Notes under the pieces: model-generated
Database searches by the model: none
Told to the model about the DNA's origin: nothing
What the model saw: the letters and a program-made list of their open reading frames with translations, nothing else
Origin: Photobacterium sp. SKA34
Lineage (GTDB): Bacteria; Pseudomonadota; Gammaproteobacteria; Enterobacterales; Vibrionaceae
DNA: 64,000 nt
Direction of reading: 5' to 3'
Assembly (NCBI RefSeq): GCF_000153325.1
Contig: NZ_CH724142.1
Span: 395,464 to 459,463 of the forward strand
In this document: positions 1 through 10,130 of the stretch, piece after piece
Layout of the letters: each line of letters begins with the position of its first letter
Numbering within the stretch: position 1 is the stretch's first letter
Program-made: the position numbers and the translations under genes

Positions 1-444
1 GCGAATCAATCATCGCGCCAAGCTGATATTACGTTAAAACAAATGATTGAAGAATTTTATACTGAACCGAAAAATCAGCATCGTAAAGGACCAAAGATTA
101 TCGTTCTTGTTAATCAGGTTGATAAGCTAAAGCCTATTGATGAGTGGTTACCTCCTTATGATTTGAATGATATCCAAACGGATAAAGGGAGCATCATTTT
201 AGAAGCCGTTAACTACAACCAAAACTTGATGAAAAGTGACAGCATCATTCCATTATCGGTTAGTAGTGAAAAACTGACCTATAACTTAGATGTGCTGCAA
301 GAGAAGATTCAAGAGGTGTATCAAGAGGGCATCAACACCCAGCTAAATCGTCGTAGAATTGATGGTGGTAGTATTGGTTATACAGAGCAAGCTCAACGAT
401 TGTATCGATTAGGCAAACTAGTTTTTGATGCAGCAGTAAAATAA
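1..444 (+). CDS. C-terminal part of an Era/YeeP-like GTPase (partial, runs in from upstream)
   Basis: The reading frame is open from base 1, so this is the end of a longer gene. Two GTP-binding motifs remain visible: NQVDK (nt 112-126) fits the G4 NKxD motif that recognises guanine, and the later SVSSEK fits the G5 SAK-type loop. Between them lies a helix-rich acidic segment. The N-terminal P-loop and switch regions would lie before the window. The family resembles the YeeP/YfjP-type small GTPases, but the subfamily cannot be fixed from the tail alone. A strong terminator follows the stop codon, so this is the last gene of its transcript. Confidence 0.7.
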   Translation, partial: ANQSSRQADITLKQMIEEFYTEPKNQHRKGPKIIVLVNQVDKLKPIDEWLPPYDLNDIQTDKGSIILEAVNYNQNLMKSDSIIPLSVSSEKLTYNLDVLQEKIQEVYQEGINTQLNRRRIDGGSIGYTEQAQRLYRLGKLVFDAAVK

Positions 445-460
445 AAACATATTAAAGAAC

Positions 461-494
461 AAAGCCCTCAAGTGTAAACGAGAGGGCTTTTTTC
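461..494 (+). terminator. Rho-independent terminator after the GTPase
   Basis: AAAGCCCTC pairs with GAGGGCTTT around an 11-nt loop and is followed by a T tract. It separates the GTPase gene from the convergent acyltransferase gene. Confidence 0.85.
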
Positions 495-500
495 TTGTTG

Positions 501-1529
501 TTAGCGAACTAATAGATACCCAAAAGGGAGCTTTCTTAATAGCTTCACTAAGAGGAATGAAATAATAAAAGCAAAAGGTAGTGCTAAAAAGCTGGATAAT
601 ATCGGGTTGATATTAAGCATGAAAACCAAATTAAAAAAGTAAATAACAATAAGTAAGTGACAGAGGTATATACCCAAAATATCTTTACTAAATGCTGTTG
701 GCTTTAACTGCTCTCCAAAGTTAGACTTTTCTTGAAGAAATAAGAAAATCCCTACAGCCCATACCGGTGAACTCAATAAGAAATCATGGTAAAAGGCACC
801 ATTAGCGAAAAAATAGAGGTAATTTGCCTCAATTAAAAATACAGCAAAACCAATACTAGCAATAATAAGGCTTAGCTTGGTGTTCAATGTTATCTGGCGA
901 CGATGTATTTCATAGCCTAATACAACAAATAACGTACTAAAAAAGGGACCGTTACGGGTTAAGATTGGTGCTTCTAAATTGGTAATTGGAACATAACTGC
1001 CCGCAGCACAACCGTAAATGAACAATATAAAACCAATAGGTAATAATAGGTTATCAAGGCTAAATTTATGTAACAACGTTATGATACCTATCGCGCAAAT
1101 TAGAGCGGGTATGTACCACAAGTGTACAAGAGAGCCTTCAAACAAAGTATTTAGTGGATTTGCTAGTAAATTATTCCAGTGATTACTGCGTTCGGCAAAG
1201 TAACCGTCACTAAGAAGTATCGAAAAATTAAAAGGGATTATTAGAAAAACTACACTCCAACTTAGCCACATAATGATAAGTGGCTTTGCGTACTTTGCTA
1301 AAACATCATCTTTTGACGTGCTGGCGACTAATTTGGGGTAATAAAAATAACCCGAAATAATGAAAAATAACGGCACAGCAAAACGACTCATTTGATTTAA
1401 GAACATCCCAATAATTGGCTCTCCGAAAATCAACGGTGTCTTCATAAATACTTGACTGTGTAAGCCGATAATTGCGAGTAAAGCAATAAGTCGCCCAGAT
1501 TCAAAACTAGTAATACGCTTGTGTGACAT
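501..1529 (-). CDS. Acyltransferase 3 family integral membrane protein
   Basis: The 342-residue protein is almost entirely hydrophobic, with about ten membrane segments, as is usual for acyltransferase family 3 (OafA/WecH-type). These enzymes move acetyl or other acyl groups onto surface polysaccharides or other extracytoplasmic acceptors. The conserved histidine of the first membrane segment is present (IGLHSQ, residue 24). The arginine before the second segment is also present (SRFAVPLFFIISGYF, near residue 49). The acceptor cannot be told. The gene stands alone and is convergent with the GTPase gene. There is no polysaccharide cluster around it, so a specific pathway name is not justified. 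Confidence 0.8.
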   Translation of the reverse strand: MSHKRITSFESGRLIALLAIIGLHSQVFMKTPLIFGEPIIGMFLNQMSRFAVPLFFIISGYFYYPKLVASTSKDDVLAKYAKPLIIMWLSWSVVFLIIPFNFSILLSDGYFAERSNHWNNLLANPLNTLFEGSLVHLWYIPALICAIGIITLLHKFSLDNLLLPIGFILFIYGCAAGSYVPITNLEAPILTRNGPFFSTLFVVLGYEIHRRQITLNTKLSLIIASIGFAVFLIEANYLYFFANGAFYHDFLLSSPVWAVGIFLFLQEKSNFGEQLKPTAFSKDILGIYLCHLLIVIYFFNLVFMLNINPILSSFLALPFAFIISFLLVKLLRKLPFGYLLVR

Positions 1530-1731
1530 TACAGCATTCTCATCAAATAATTTCGCAGAGAAGGTAAACTTAAAAGTGTATTTTGTAAATTAAACAGAAG
1601 GAGAAAAGAGTAGTTAGGTGAAGAAATAGATATAGAATGTGACTAACATCTCATGTCGATATTTATTTCGATAAAAGGCAACACGTGAGAGTATTGTATT
1701 GCCTTTTTAATATTTATTGAATATTTTTGGA

Positions 1732-2412
1732 TTAAATGCCTAGCTGGTCAAATATATCTTGGTCATTAATATCTTTTAAAAGTTGATTTTTAGCATTTTC
1801 TTTCTGTTTTTCAAGCTTAGCAGACTCAAAAATGCTGTCTGTGTCTTGGGTATCTTGTTCAAATTCTTCCAATTGGATAAATTCAGTTTTATCCATAGCA
1901 AGTTCAAGATAGAAAATGTTGTTTTTAGCGGTAGTAAAGCTAACACGTCGAGCTTGAGGACGATCTAAGTTGGTATCAACAGATAATAAGATTTGTTTGT
2001 TGAGTGCTAACATCTTTGGTTGGTTTTGAGTAATTGAGACTTTTAACTCACGTCCGATCTTACCCGTAAAATCTCCAACAACTTGATTCATTAATTCACC
2101 AAGAATATTCGCAACCTCATCAGATGTATGATGTATGGCGAGTTCATCTTCAGAAATCCCCATACGTAGCATATATTCTTTATAAAGCTCCATTGCTGCT
2201 TGGCTGGTAAAGTTTGTAACAACTAAACCAGTAAAACCGCCATCGAATAGAACAAAGCAACCAATATCAGGTTTTAAACTTGTTTTATTAATTTTTTGTA
2301 CCATAGCAGAATAGGAAACGTCAGTTTCCGTTGCTTTAGACAAGACATCGGAAAGAGATTGGCATAGTTTTAATAGAATATCATCAGTAGTGACGGTTTT
2401 TAATTTTCTCAT
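1732..2412 (-). CDS. DUF3334 family protein with CheX/CheC-like fold
   Basis: This 226-residue soluble protein looks like the DUF3334 family of vibrios. Residues about 95-120 (DEVANILGELMNQVVGDFTG) match the helix of CheX/CheC phosphatases that carries the conserved E-x2-N pair. The protein may therefore act on a phosphorylated response regulator, although this has to be inferred from the motif. The C-terminal 60 residues are acidic and charged, probably a flexible tail. The start is supported by an AGGACG ribosome site about 6 nt upstream. A second CheC-type domain is encoded 800 bp away in the REC-CheC gene. Confidence 0.65.
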   Translation of the reverse strand: MRKLKTVTTDDILLKLCQSLSDVLSKATETDVSYSAMVQKINKTSLKPDIGCFVLFDGGFTGLVVTNFTSQAAMELYKEYMLRMGISEDELAIHHTSDEVANILGELMNQVVGDFTGKIGRELKVSITQNQPKMLALNKQILLSVDTNLDRPQARRVSFTTAKNNIFYLELAMDKTEFIQLEEFEQDTQDTDSIFESAKLEKQKENAKNQLLKDINDQDIFDQLGI

Positions 2413-2575
2413 TGTACGTCCTGTTGTATCAAGATGTTGAAGGCAGCCACTAAATAGTTACTTTAGAAGTGGAGAAGATGCCAATAAACAATAACAAGAT
2501 GTTTATCGGCATCAAAAGAGGGAACTTTAGTCGTTGTTATTGAAAGGTTATTTGGGGGAGTTTTAACTCTGTAAC

Positions 2576-2935
2576 CTAGCTATTAAAACGTTTTTGAAGA
2601 TAGGCAATAATATCGCTAGACTCATACATCCATTCAACACCGTCTGCTTTTTCAATGCGTAAACAAGGCACTTTACGCTTACCTCCTTGTTCGATTAATT
2701 CTTGTTCCCAAAGTGATACTTTTGCATCACGTGTTTCTAACGGTAAGCTCAGACGTTTAGCTTCACGACGTACCTTTACACAAAATGGGCAAGCATCAAA
2801 TTGATATAGCTTGAGTTGAGCGACTGATTTGTTGATCTCATGTTGCTGCTCGGAAGACCGTTTTATCCCGCGAGGAGAAAAAATAAAATTTAAAACAAGA
2901 ATAATACGCCCGAGAATCCAGCGAATAACCTTCAT
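2576..2935 (-). CDS. Membrane-anchored glutaredoxin-like protein
   Basis: This is a 119-residue protein. Residues 5-20 form a hydrophobic helix that would anchor it in the membrane, and residues 40-119 make a glutaredoxin fold. The redox motif CPFC is at residues 49-52 and the cis-proline loop is visible as KVPCL. The likely role is thiol-disulphide exchange with glutathione near the inner membrane. The partner is unknown. The gene is monocistronic as far as can be seen. Confidence 0.8.
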   Translation of the reverse strand: MKVIRWILGRIILVLNFIFSPRGIKRSSEQQHEINKSVAQLKLYQFDACPFCVKVRREAKRLSLPLETRDAKVSLWEQELIEQGGKRKVPCLRIEKADGVEWMYESSDIIAYLQKRFNS

Positions 2936-3240
2936 ACTGACAAACCTTACATAATTAATATAGCGTTAATTTATTTTCATACATCCCAATGGACAGCATT
3001 AGAATACCGCGAAATTATAGTTATTTATACAACGACAACATTACTAAACGAGTATAAATCGAAAGTTATACGAATATCATCGATAAACTTATCACTCTCT
3101 TGTAATGTAATTTTTGGAACCAAAGTCAAAAATTCGACCAGTGTCACTTATCAACTAAATTTCATAAGCAAACGATAGATATTTGTAGCAATATCTTTAA
3201 GATATTTTTATTAATGTTAAAAATATCTTAATCTATTGTT
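2936..3240. other. Gene-free stretch between divergent genes
   Basis: AT-rich DNA between the glutaredoxin gene (minus) and the REC-CheC gene (plus). It should hold both promoters, but I see no clear operator, repeat or RNA. Confidence 0.6.
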
Positions 3241-4209
3241 ATGGCTAAAAATATACTTATTTGTGATGATTCACCGCTAGTCCATAAATCAATGACGCGT
3301 TTGTTGAAGGATAGCTATGACATAAATTTATATTATGCTGAAAATGGTAGTGATGGTCTTGATAAAATAGCTAAAAATAATATTGATGTCGTTTTTTTAG
3401 ATCTTACTATGCCTATAATGCATGGTTTTGAAGTATTAAAACGGCTTCCGGCCCTCGCTTATAAGCCTACGATCGTTATTATTTCTGCTGATGTTCAAAA
3501 AGAAGCAGCAAGACGTTGTTTGATGCTTGGCGCCGATTATTTTTTGTCAAAGCCATTTGAAAAGAAAAAGCTCAAACAATTATTATTGGACTTACACATC
3601 ACGGAGTTAACAAATAAAGCCGCGAATGAAAATGTTTTATCTATAGATTATATTGAGGGTTTTAGGGAGATCGCAAATATCTCACTCGGTCGTGGTGCTG
3701 CAATTATTTCAGACCATCTTGGTGAGTTTATTAAAATGCCATTGCCGTATGTCGCAACAATGCAAAGTAGCGATCTTGCTATGACAATTGCTGATATTCG
3801 AAGTGATCATCAATCAATTGCAATTGCTCAACGGTTTGTAGGTGGTGGTATTCATGGTGAAGCTTTAGTTGATTTACGTGGTAAAGATATACTTTTATTT
3901 GGCGAAAAATTGGGTTTTAGCCAAACAAATAAAGATAAAAATGAAGTTGTTATTGATATTAGTAACATCATGGTTTCTTCTTTTCTCGTTGCTTTATCAG
4001 AACAAATAAGTATTCCATTCTCAGTTCGGCAACCAATCATTTTGGAAGAATATATGAATTTGAGCCATAAAGAGTATGAAGATAGTGATTATTTTACCGT
4101 GGAATACGTATATAAAGCTGAAACACTGGATCTTGAATGTGAAGTGCTATTTATGATGGATAGCCACTCCACTAAAGTTATTCATCAGATTATGGAAACA
4201 TTAAATTGA
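3241..4209 (+). CDS. Response regulator with C-terminal CheC-type phosphatase domain
   Basis: The 322-residue protein has a receiver domain at residues 1-120: acidic pair D9-D10, phospho-acceptor D54, a switch S82 and K104. A CheC/CheX-like domain follows from about residue 135. The stretch GFREIANISLGRGAA fits the E-x2-N helix of CheC. The second such helix is less clear (IDISNIMVSSF). CheC proteins dephosphorylate CheY-P, so a receiver fused to this domain may act as a phosphate sink or a self-limiting switch. That role is inferred. The stop codon overlaps the start of the next gene (a diguanylate cyclase), so the two are translationally coupled and probably work together. Confidence 0.85.
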   Translation: MAKNILICDDSPLVHKSMTRLLKDSYDINLYYAENGSDGLDKIAKNNIDVVFLDLTMPIMHGFEVLKRLPALAYKPTIVIISADVQKEAARRCLMLGADYFLSKPFEKKKLKQLLLDLHITELTNKAANENVLSIDYIEGFREIANISLGRGAAIISDHLGEFIKMPLPYVATMQSSDLAMTIADIRSDHQSIAIAQRFVGGGIHGEALVDLRGKDILLFGEKLGFSQTNKDKNEVVIDISNIMVSSFLVALSEQISIPFSVRQPIILEEYMNLSHKEYEDSDYFTVEYVYKAETLDLECEVLFMMDSHSTKVIHQIMETLN

Positions 4210-5225
4210 GTGATATTTCATTAGCTGATTTTCATTTAACCATGCAAGTCCTTGACCATTTGGATGCAGGGATTGTGATATTGGATAAAGATTATAATGT
4301 ATATGCATGGAATACATTTATGCAGGCATATAGCGGTATATCAACTGATCAAATAATGGGTAAGCCTTTATTTGATGTCGTAGATAATTTACCTGAGAAT
4401 TGGCTAAAAAATAAGATATCTTCAACATTTAAATTACGAATGCGATCTTTTTCCGTATGGGAAGATAGGCCTTGGGTATTTAAATTTAGTAATTTCAGTC
4501 CAATTTCTGGAGGCGCTGATTTCATGTATCAAAACATGACATTAACGCCTTTGAAGTCTTTGACTGGTGAATATACTCATATTTGTTTAACGATTACAGA
4601 TGTAACGGACATAGCAAAAAATAAAAATCACCTCAGGGAGTCAAACGAGCAATTAACGCATCTAAGTATAACTGATCGATTAACCCAGTTGTATAATCGT
4701 GGGCACTGGGAGAATTGTTTAGTTGAAGAATTTGAACACTATCAGCAAATGCATCAACCGATGACTTTAGTTATGTTTGATATCGATCATTTTAAAAAGG
4801 TTAATGATACTTATGGTCATGTTGCTGGTGATACAGTAATTAAAACTATGGCCGATATTGTTCGAAAAGCCAAACGTCAAAGTGATATAGCTGGGCGTTA
4901 TGGGGGGGAAGAGTTTGGTGTGATCCTACCGGGAACAACGGCTGATATGACCAGCTACTTTACTGAAAGATTACGTAAAAAAGTTGAAAAGGAGAATGTT
5001 GTTGTCGATGGTAAGACAATTAATGTCACTATAAGTTTAGGTGTTTGCCAGTTACATCCCGGTATTACCAGCTATGAATCATGGATAGAACAAACAGATT
5101 CTGCTCTGTATGAATCTAAGAATAAAGGACGAAATCAAACGACAATAATGCAAGCTGATGGTAGATTTATCTCACTAGCGACAAATGTAAAAAATATCAA
5201 TGAATTCAATAGAAACATTGGTTAA
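4206..5225 (+). CDS. PAS-GGDEF diguanylate cyclase
   Basis: The 339-residue protein has a PAS sensor domain at about residues 8-135 and a GGDEF domain at 155-320. The active-site motif is GGEEF (233-237), a functional variant. An RxxD inhibitory site (RQSD, 224-227) stands five residues before it, so product inhibition by c-di-GMP is expected. There are no membrane segments, so it is cytoplasmic. Translation starts at a TTG whose last two bases overlap the TGA stop of the REC-CheC gene (TTGA). This coupling suggests that receiver phosphorylation and c-di-GMP synthesis belong to one pathway. Confidence 0.9.
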   Translation: MSDISLADFHLTMQVLDHLDAGIVILDKDYNVYAWNTFMQAYSGISTDQIMGKPLFDVVDNLPENWLKNKISSTFKLRMRSFSVWEDRPWVFKFSNFSPISGGADFMYQNMTLTPLKSLTGEYTHICLTITDVTDIAKNKNHLRESNEQLTHLSITDRLTQLYNRGHWENCLVEEFEHYQQMHQPMTLVMFDIDHFKKVNDTYGHVAGDTVIKTMADIVRKAKRQSDIAGRYGGEEFGVILPGTTADMTSYFTERLRKKVEKENVVVDGKTINVTISLGVCQLHPGITSYESWIEQTDSALYESKNKGRNQTTIMQADGRFISLATNVKNINEFNRNIG

Positions 5226-5269
5226 TGAAAAAATAAATAGTACAGTATATAAAATTTTGCTGATTATAT

Positions 5270-5635
5270 ATGGATAGTATTGTGGAAAATCTGGTTGTAA
5301 ATACAGAAGGATATGAAGCTTTAGTTGAATATTTAGCGTCAAGTTTAACCTTGTTTGAAGGTTTATCTGTATCTGCAAATAGCATCACTATCGAAGATGT
5401 TGTTACTGATTTAATTGCAACGCAATTGATGACAGTCTTTTCGCAAAATCCTGATATTGAGCAAGACGTTCGTTTTCAGTTAATGCAAGAAGCCGATGCT
5501 GTTCTTGCTGACCTCAATCAAGTTCTTGAAGGAATTTGGTTATGTGAAGCTTCTGATATGCAAATTAGTTTCCTAGAAGATTTTATTAGTTTAGTGAAAA
5601 ACTTATTTGACTCAGCAATTTCAAAAATATATTAA
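5270..5635 (+). CDS. Small acidic protein, DUF3802-like
   Basis: The 121-residue acidic, helical protein has no cysteines apart from one near residue 92 and no membrane segment. Its composition and the segment QNPDIEQDVRFQLMQEADAV recall the DUF3802 family of Vibrionales, which I recognise only from memory and with limited confidence. It lies 44 nt after the diguanylate cyclase on the same strand and is probably in the same transcript, so it may be an accessory to that signalling pair. No biochemical function is known to me. Confidence 0.6.
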   Translation: MDSIVENLVVNTEGYEALVEYLASSLTLFEGLSVSANSITIEDVVTDLIATQLMTVFSQNPDIEQDVRFQLMQEADAVLADLNQVLEGIWLCEASDMQISFLEDFISLVKNLFDSAISKIY

Positions 5636-5957
5636 TAAATTTTAATGTAGTTAATCTATTTAGTGAATGCATAAAAGGAATGAAGTATTTAATATCCCAT
5701 TTTATTTTAACTTTATTCTATATCTATTCAAATGAATGCCTAAATAAATCCCCATATGGAATATTAGTTAAGTGTAATTTAATTTATGTCGATTATCCTT
5801 GCAAATAATAATGTTAACAAATAAAGCAATTGAAATATTTCTTTAACAAAAAATTATTACCTTAATGCTCCATAGAGAGTATTCATAAAATTAATAATTG
5901 GTAGTTAGCATTTTGCTTATTGCTTTTCTCTCTTAACAATGTTCTGAGGATAGGTTC
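5636..5957. other. Gene-free stretch before the chemoreceptor gene
   Basis: Very AT-rich leader and promoter region of the chemoreceptor gene. No convincing terminator, operator or repeat was found. Confidence 0.55.
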
Positions 5958-8039
5958 ATGAAGCAAGTACATCGCGCAAAAAAATTATCAGTTGTTTTAA
6001 GGATTCAGTTTGTTTTAGCAATACTAGTAACAATCAGTGTTGTGCTTTCTTTTTCAGGTAATAATGGCTTAAATAACATGACCCGAGAGTTTGATGTATT
6101 AAGCAACCAAGCGGTTCCTGTATCATTAAAAAATGCCACCATTGTGACAAGTGCATTAGAAGTAGAACAAAGTTTAAGTGATATGTTAATGAGTGATAAT
6201 GAACAGTCACTGAATCAAACATTTGCTATTTATAAGAATATGCATAGCCAAGGTGAAAATGCAGGTAAAGAGTTAGAAGTATTAGCAACAAATTATAATA
6301 TAAAGTGGTTAAAACAATATGCAGAAAAATACTTGTCTGAAGTTGAGTCTATTAACCAGCTAGCATTTGATATTTATTCTATTCAAAAAGAAATTATTTT
6401 AAATAAAGAAAAGCTATCAACTGAGCGTTCAACGATGAACTATGCGGTTTCATCTGTACGTTCAGAAATGAGCCGTGTCGGTATAACGTTATATTCTGAT
6501 AACGAGTATGCGATGAGTAATGTCACTAACTTTTTAAATCATGCTGTTGAGTTAAGCGGTAACTTGATGTTGTTAGTAACAGAACCTGATTTAGTTAAAG
6601 CAAGATTAATAGTAAAAGATCTTAAACGTACGAACTTATCAGGGATGAAATATGCTTGGGGTGAACTGGTGCGTGAAAACGATGCGATAAATGATTTTTC
6701 AAGCCTCACAGTGCCTTTTGAAATGGTAAAAAAGTTGTTTGCCGAACAAGGGTATATTGAACGTTATTTAAATGTATTGAAACTCGATGAAGAACAAAGC
6801 ATTAAATATACCGAAGTTAAACACCAAACAAGTTTGATTATGGATTTACTCCAAGTGATCACCCAGCAATCACATGGCTTAATTAAAAACGGTGAAAATG
6901 GTTTTACACATGCAAGCAATGAAGCGCGACAAATGTTCCTTATTTTTAGCATCATTGGTTTAATTATTTCAGTACTTGCAGGATCGTGGATAAGCCGGGT
7001 AGTGAAAAAGTCGATTGAACATATTACTGATGTTGTGAATAAAATTAGTGAAGGAAACTTAACGGTTAAGGCAAATACAAGTGCTGCAAATGAATTTGCT
7101 CAGTTAGCAGAAGTGCTCAATGATTTGTGCGATCACGATAGAGAATCACTACAACAGTTAATTACTAACAGTAATGAGTTAACCAGTGCGGCTGAATTAA
7201 GTATGCGTGCTTCCACAACTTCCCGTGTTGCACTACAAAATCAAAGTGAAGAATTGGCTGTTGTAACAACATCGATGACACAACTTGAAGGATCTATTCG
7301 AGAGATATCGCAAAGTAGCTCTGAGTCAGAAAAACAAGCGCAAAAAGCTCAGCAACTGGCATTAAATGGTGTCGGGATCATTGAGTGCAGTACCCAAGGC
7401 TTATTAGCGCTAGAAGAGCAATTCGCAATTAATGAAAAGCGAATGCAAGAGTTAGATAATTACGTAAAAGAAATTACAGAAGTGGTTGAGCTTATTAGTT
7501 CTATCGCGAATAACACTAACTTACTGGCTTTAAATGCAGCCATCGAAGCAGCAAGAGCTGGAGAACAAGGACGTGGCTTTGCTGTTGTTGCAGATGAAGT
7601 TCGTCAATTGGCAAGTGAAACGAATCAACAAACAGAGTCTATCCGTAATACGATAGCCTCGCTTCATAAAGCGGCAGATGACGTCAATGAAGCGATGTTG
7701 GTGAGTCGTAAAGAAATGATGTCGTCTATTGAACGTAGCAGTGATGTGCAACAAGCTATAAATTTGATCAAAAATACTATTTCAGATATCAATCAACAAA
7801 TGGTGACGATTGCAGTCGCGACACAACAACAAGAACGAGCGTCACAACATGTTGCCCAAAATTTGGAGCAGGTTGCAAGTCGTGCCCAACAAAATAATCA
7901 CCAGCTTGATACGCTTGTCGATGAAGCTGAACGTGTCGCTGTTATCGCGCAACAACAACAAGGTATGTTGAGCCGTTATCATTTAGAGGATGAAAATTAT
8001 TCCGTCGAATCATTTCAAACGCCAGTATCGACTACTTAA
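5958..8039 (+). CDS. Methyl-accepting chemotaxis protein
   Basis: This 693-residue transmembrane chemoreceptor begins with a membrane helix at about residues 16-35. A large helical periplasmic region follows to about 330, then a second membrane helix (about 331-350), a HAMP linker (about 350-400) and a long cytoplasmic signalling coiled coil. The hairpin tip that binds CheA/CheW is present ([20 protein letters not shown]). The ligand domain is a four-helix type with no recognisable ligand motif, so the attractant is unknown. A ribosome site (CTGAGG) precedes the ATG. The gene follows the REC-CheC/cyclase group on the same strand but after a 320-bp gap, so it probably has its own promoter. Confidence 0.93.
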   Translation: MKQVHRAKKLSVVLRIQFVLAILVTISVVLSFSGNNGLNNMTREFDVLSNQAVPVSLKNATIVTSALEVEQSLSDMLMSDNEQSLNQTFAIYKNMHSQGENAGKELEVLATNYNIKWLKQYAEKYLSEVESINQLAFDIYSIQKEIILNKEKLSTERSTMNYAVSSVRSEMSRVGITLYSDNEYAMSNVTNFLNHAVELSGNLMLLVTEPDLVKARLIVKDLKRTNLSGMKYAWGELVRENDAINDFSSLTVPFEMVKKLFAEQGYIERYLNVLKLDEEQSIKYTEVKHQTSLIMDLLQVITQQSHGLIKNGENGFTHASNEARQMFLIFSIIGLIISVLAGSWISRVVKKSIEHITDVVNKISEGNLTVKANTSAANEFAQLAEVLNDLCDHDRESLQQLITNSNELTSAAELSMRASTTSRVALQNQSEELAVVTTSMTQLEGSIREISQSSSESEKQAQKAQQLALNGVGIIECSTQGLLALEEQFAINEKRMQELDNYVKEITEVVELISSIANNTNLLALNAAIEAARAGEQGRGFAVVADEVRQLASETNQQTESIRNTIASLHKAADDVNEAMLVSRKEMMSSIERSSDVQQAINLIKNTISDINQQMVTIAVATQQQERASQHVAQNLEQVASRAQQNNHQLDTLVDEAERVAVIAQQQQGMLSRYHLEDENYSVESFQTPVSTT

Positions 8040-8132
8040 TAATCAGAGACGAATTGGATAGAGTTAATTTTTGTATGTTGCGCATGGTATTCGGTAGAAT
8101 GCGGCAGTTCATTTTGTCTCAGGTTATCCTTC

Positions 8133-8858
8133 ATGCGCATACATGCTGTACATACTTTATATGACGAACGTTTAGCGCGTTCGACTCGTCCATTTTTAGC
8201 TCGCGGTTGTAAAGTTGAGCGTTGTCGTCAATGTATGCTGCGAACTCATCTCTGTATTTGTGAGTATCGACCATTAGCAACATCGAATGCTGCGTTTCTA
8301 CTTGTAATGTTCGATGACGAGATCTTAAAACCAAGCAATACAGGCCGTTTGATTGCTGATGTTTTTGAAGATACCTTCGCTTATATTTGGTCTCGTACTG
8401 AGCCGAATACAGAGATGTTAGCACTGCTTAATGATCCACAATGGCAACCTTATGTGGTTTTTCCTGCTGAATATGCAGAGCCTGAACGTGTTGCCGAAAA
8501 CGTTGAGCTGCCAGACGGCAAACGTCCATTATTTATCATGCTGGATGGAAGTTGGGCTGAAGCAAAAAAAATGTTTCGTAAAAGTCCCTACTTAAATAAT
8601 TTCCCTGTCTTATCGATAAACCCTGATAAACCATCACGTTATAAAATGCGTGAGGCGTCTAAGGATAACCAATTAGGTACAGCAGAAGTTGCTGCTAAAA
8701 TTGTTGATTTATTTGGTGAGCATGAAAACGCTGAAATTTTAGACCTATGGTTTGATGTATTTCGTGAAAATTACATCACAGGTAAAATGAATCGACTATT
8801 GCCTGATGACTCTGCCTTAAAAAAACTTAAAAGTTTTATGTTTGATTACGGAAATTAA
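8133..8858 (+). CDS. tapT: tRNA-uridine aminocarboxypropyltransferase (DTW domain)
   Basis: The 241-residue protein belongs to the DTW family (YfiP/TapT), which moves the 3-amino-3-carboxypropyl group of S-adenosylmethionine to uridine 47 of tRNA, giving acp3U. A cysteine cluster near residues 30-46 (RCRQCMLRTHLCIC) matches the zinc-like element of this family. The signature DGSW is at about residues 149-152, followed by the conserved KMFRKSPYL segment. The ATG sits about 90 nt after the chemoreceptor stop. The length agrees with the family. Confidence 0.88.
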   Translation: MRIHAVHTLYDERLARSTRPFLARGCKVERCRQCMLRTHLCICEYRPLATSNAAFLLVMFDDEILKPSNTGRLIADVFEDTFAYIWSRTEPNTEMLALLNDPQWQPYVVFPAEYAEPERVAENVELPDGKRPLFIMLDGSWAEAKKMFRKSPYLNNFPVLSINPDKPSRYKMREASKDNQLGTAEVAAKIVDLFGEHENAEILDLWFDVFRENYITGKMNRLLPDDSALKKLKSFMFDYGN

Positions 8859-9090
8859 AGATAAACGTTACATTGTCACCTATTGTTAATGAGAGGCGTT
8901 GTCATTTAACCAATGATGATTATGTAATTTAGCTAAATTTTTTCTTTAAACGAGATCTTTACACCTGATCATGAGGCTAAATTTGCTATTAGTCACAGAT
9001 AGAGCGGTGCTTAGTGTGGATAATTTTCAAAGTAGTGAAAGTTTTGTACACTGGTCGGGTGTTGTTGAGCATTATTTGTGAGGTTATAGG

Positions 9091-9999
9091 ATGTACTACG
9101 GCTTTGATATCGGCGGTACCAAAATTGAATTTGGGGCATTTAATGAAAAGCTTGAGCGTGTAGCAACAGAGCGTGTGGCAACACCAGGTGATGATTACAA
9201 TAAGTTAATCGATATAGTTGTTACTTTGGTTCAAAAAGCCGATGAAAAATTTGGTTGTGAAGGCTTGGTAGGCATCGGTATTCCTGGTATTGAAGATGCA
9301 CGAAATGGGATTGTATTAACGTCTAATATCCCTGCATCAAAAGGGCGTACGTTACGTGCAGACTTAGAAGCGAAACTGGGTCGTAAAGTGGCACTTGATA
9401 ACGATGCGAATTGTTTTGCATTATCTGAAGCGTGGGATGATGAACATAAAGATTCGCCATCAGTTCTAGGTTTAATCCTTGGTACTGGCGTTGGCGGCGG
9501 TATGGTATTTGATGGCAAGGTGTTTTCTGGCCTAAATCATGTAGGTGGTGAACTAGGTCATGCTCGATTACCGTTAGATGCATGGTTGTTTTTAGGTGAA
9601 AATGCACCGTTACTGGGTTGTGGATGTGGTCAAAAAGGCTGTATTGATAATTATCTTTCGGGTCGTGGTTTTGAATTGTTATACCAGCACTATTACGGTG
9701 AAAAGTTAAAAGCAATTGAAATTATTGGTCATTATCGTGAAGGTGAAGAAAAAGCAGTTGAGCATGTAGAACGTTTCTTAGAGTTGCTTGCTATCTGTTT
9801 AGCTAATATCTTTACTGGTTTAGATCCGCACGTGGTTGTACTTGGTGGTGGTTTATCTAATTTTGATGTTATTTACGATGAGTTGCCAAAGCGTTTACCT
9901 AAATATTTATTGTCTGTGGCTGTTGCGCCAAAAGTAGTGAAAGCAAAATATGGTGATGCGGGTGGCGTGCGTGGTGCGGCATTCTTAAATATTAAATAA
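9091..9999 (+). CDS. nagK: N-acetyl-D-glucosamine kinase
   Basis: This 302-residue ROK-family kinase phosphorylates GlcNAc to GlcNAc-6-phosphate, recovering sugar from cell-wall recycling or chitin breakdown. The ATP-binding motif DIGGTK is at residues 6-11. The catalytic aspartate lies in [15 protein letters not shown], which is nearly identical to the E. coli enzyme as I remember it. The zinc motif GCGCGQKGC and the following SGRGF are intact. A start is well supported by GAGG upstream, and a good terminator follows. The chitobiase gene 14 kb downstream would supply its substrate. Confidence 0.95.
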   Translation: MYYGFDIGGTKIEFGAFNEKLERVATERVATPGDDYNKLIDIVVTLVQKADEKFGCEGLVGIGIPGIEDARNGIVLTSNIPASKGRTLRADLEAKLGRKVALDNDANCFALSEAWDDEHKDSPSVLGLILGTGVGGGMVFDGKVFSGLNHVGGELGHARLPLDAWLFLGENAPLLGCGCGQKGCIDNYLSGRGFELLYQHYYGEKLKAIEIIGHYREGEEKAVEHVERFLELLAICLANIFTGLDPHVVVLGGGLSNFDVIYDELPKRLPKYLLSVAVAPKVVKAKYGDAGGVRGAAFLNIK

Positions 10000-10017
10000 T
10001 ATTTTTAGATTCAATCA

Positions 10018-10045
10018 AAAAGGGCTCTTATAGAGCTCTTTTTTG
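10018..10045 (+). terminator. Terminator after nagK
   Basis: AAGGGCTCT pairs with AGAGCTCTT around a 3-nt loop with one G-U pair, and T6 follows. Confidence 0.85.
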
Positions 10046-10130
10046 TTAAACGAGCCTCATAATTTTACCTCTGTTTAAAATTCTTATTTTTAAATTGCTA
10101 GTATGGATATACTTCAATAAGGAAATGAAT

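Noticed and set aside
8131..8424. 97-residue frame antisense to tapT
   Set aside because: It lies wholly within a well-supported gene on the other strand and has no family features.
9323..9715. 130-residue frame antisense to nagK
   Set aside because: It is a shadow of the nagK coding sequence, which has all kinase motifs.
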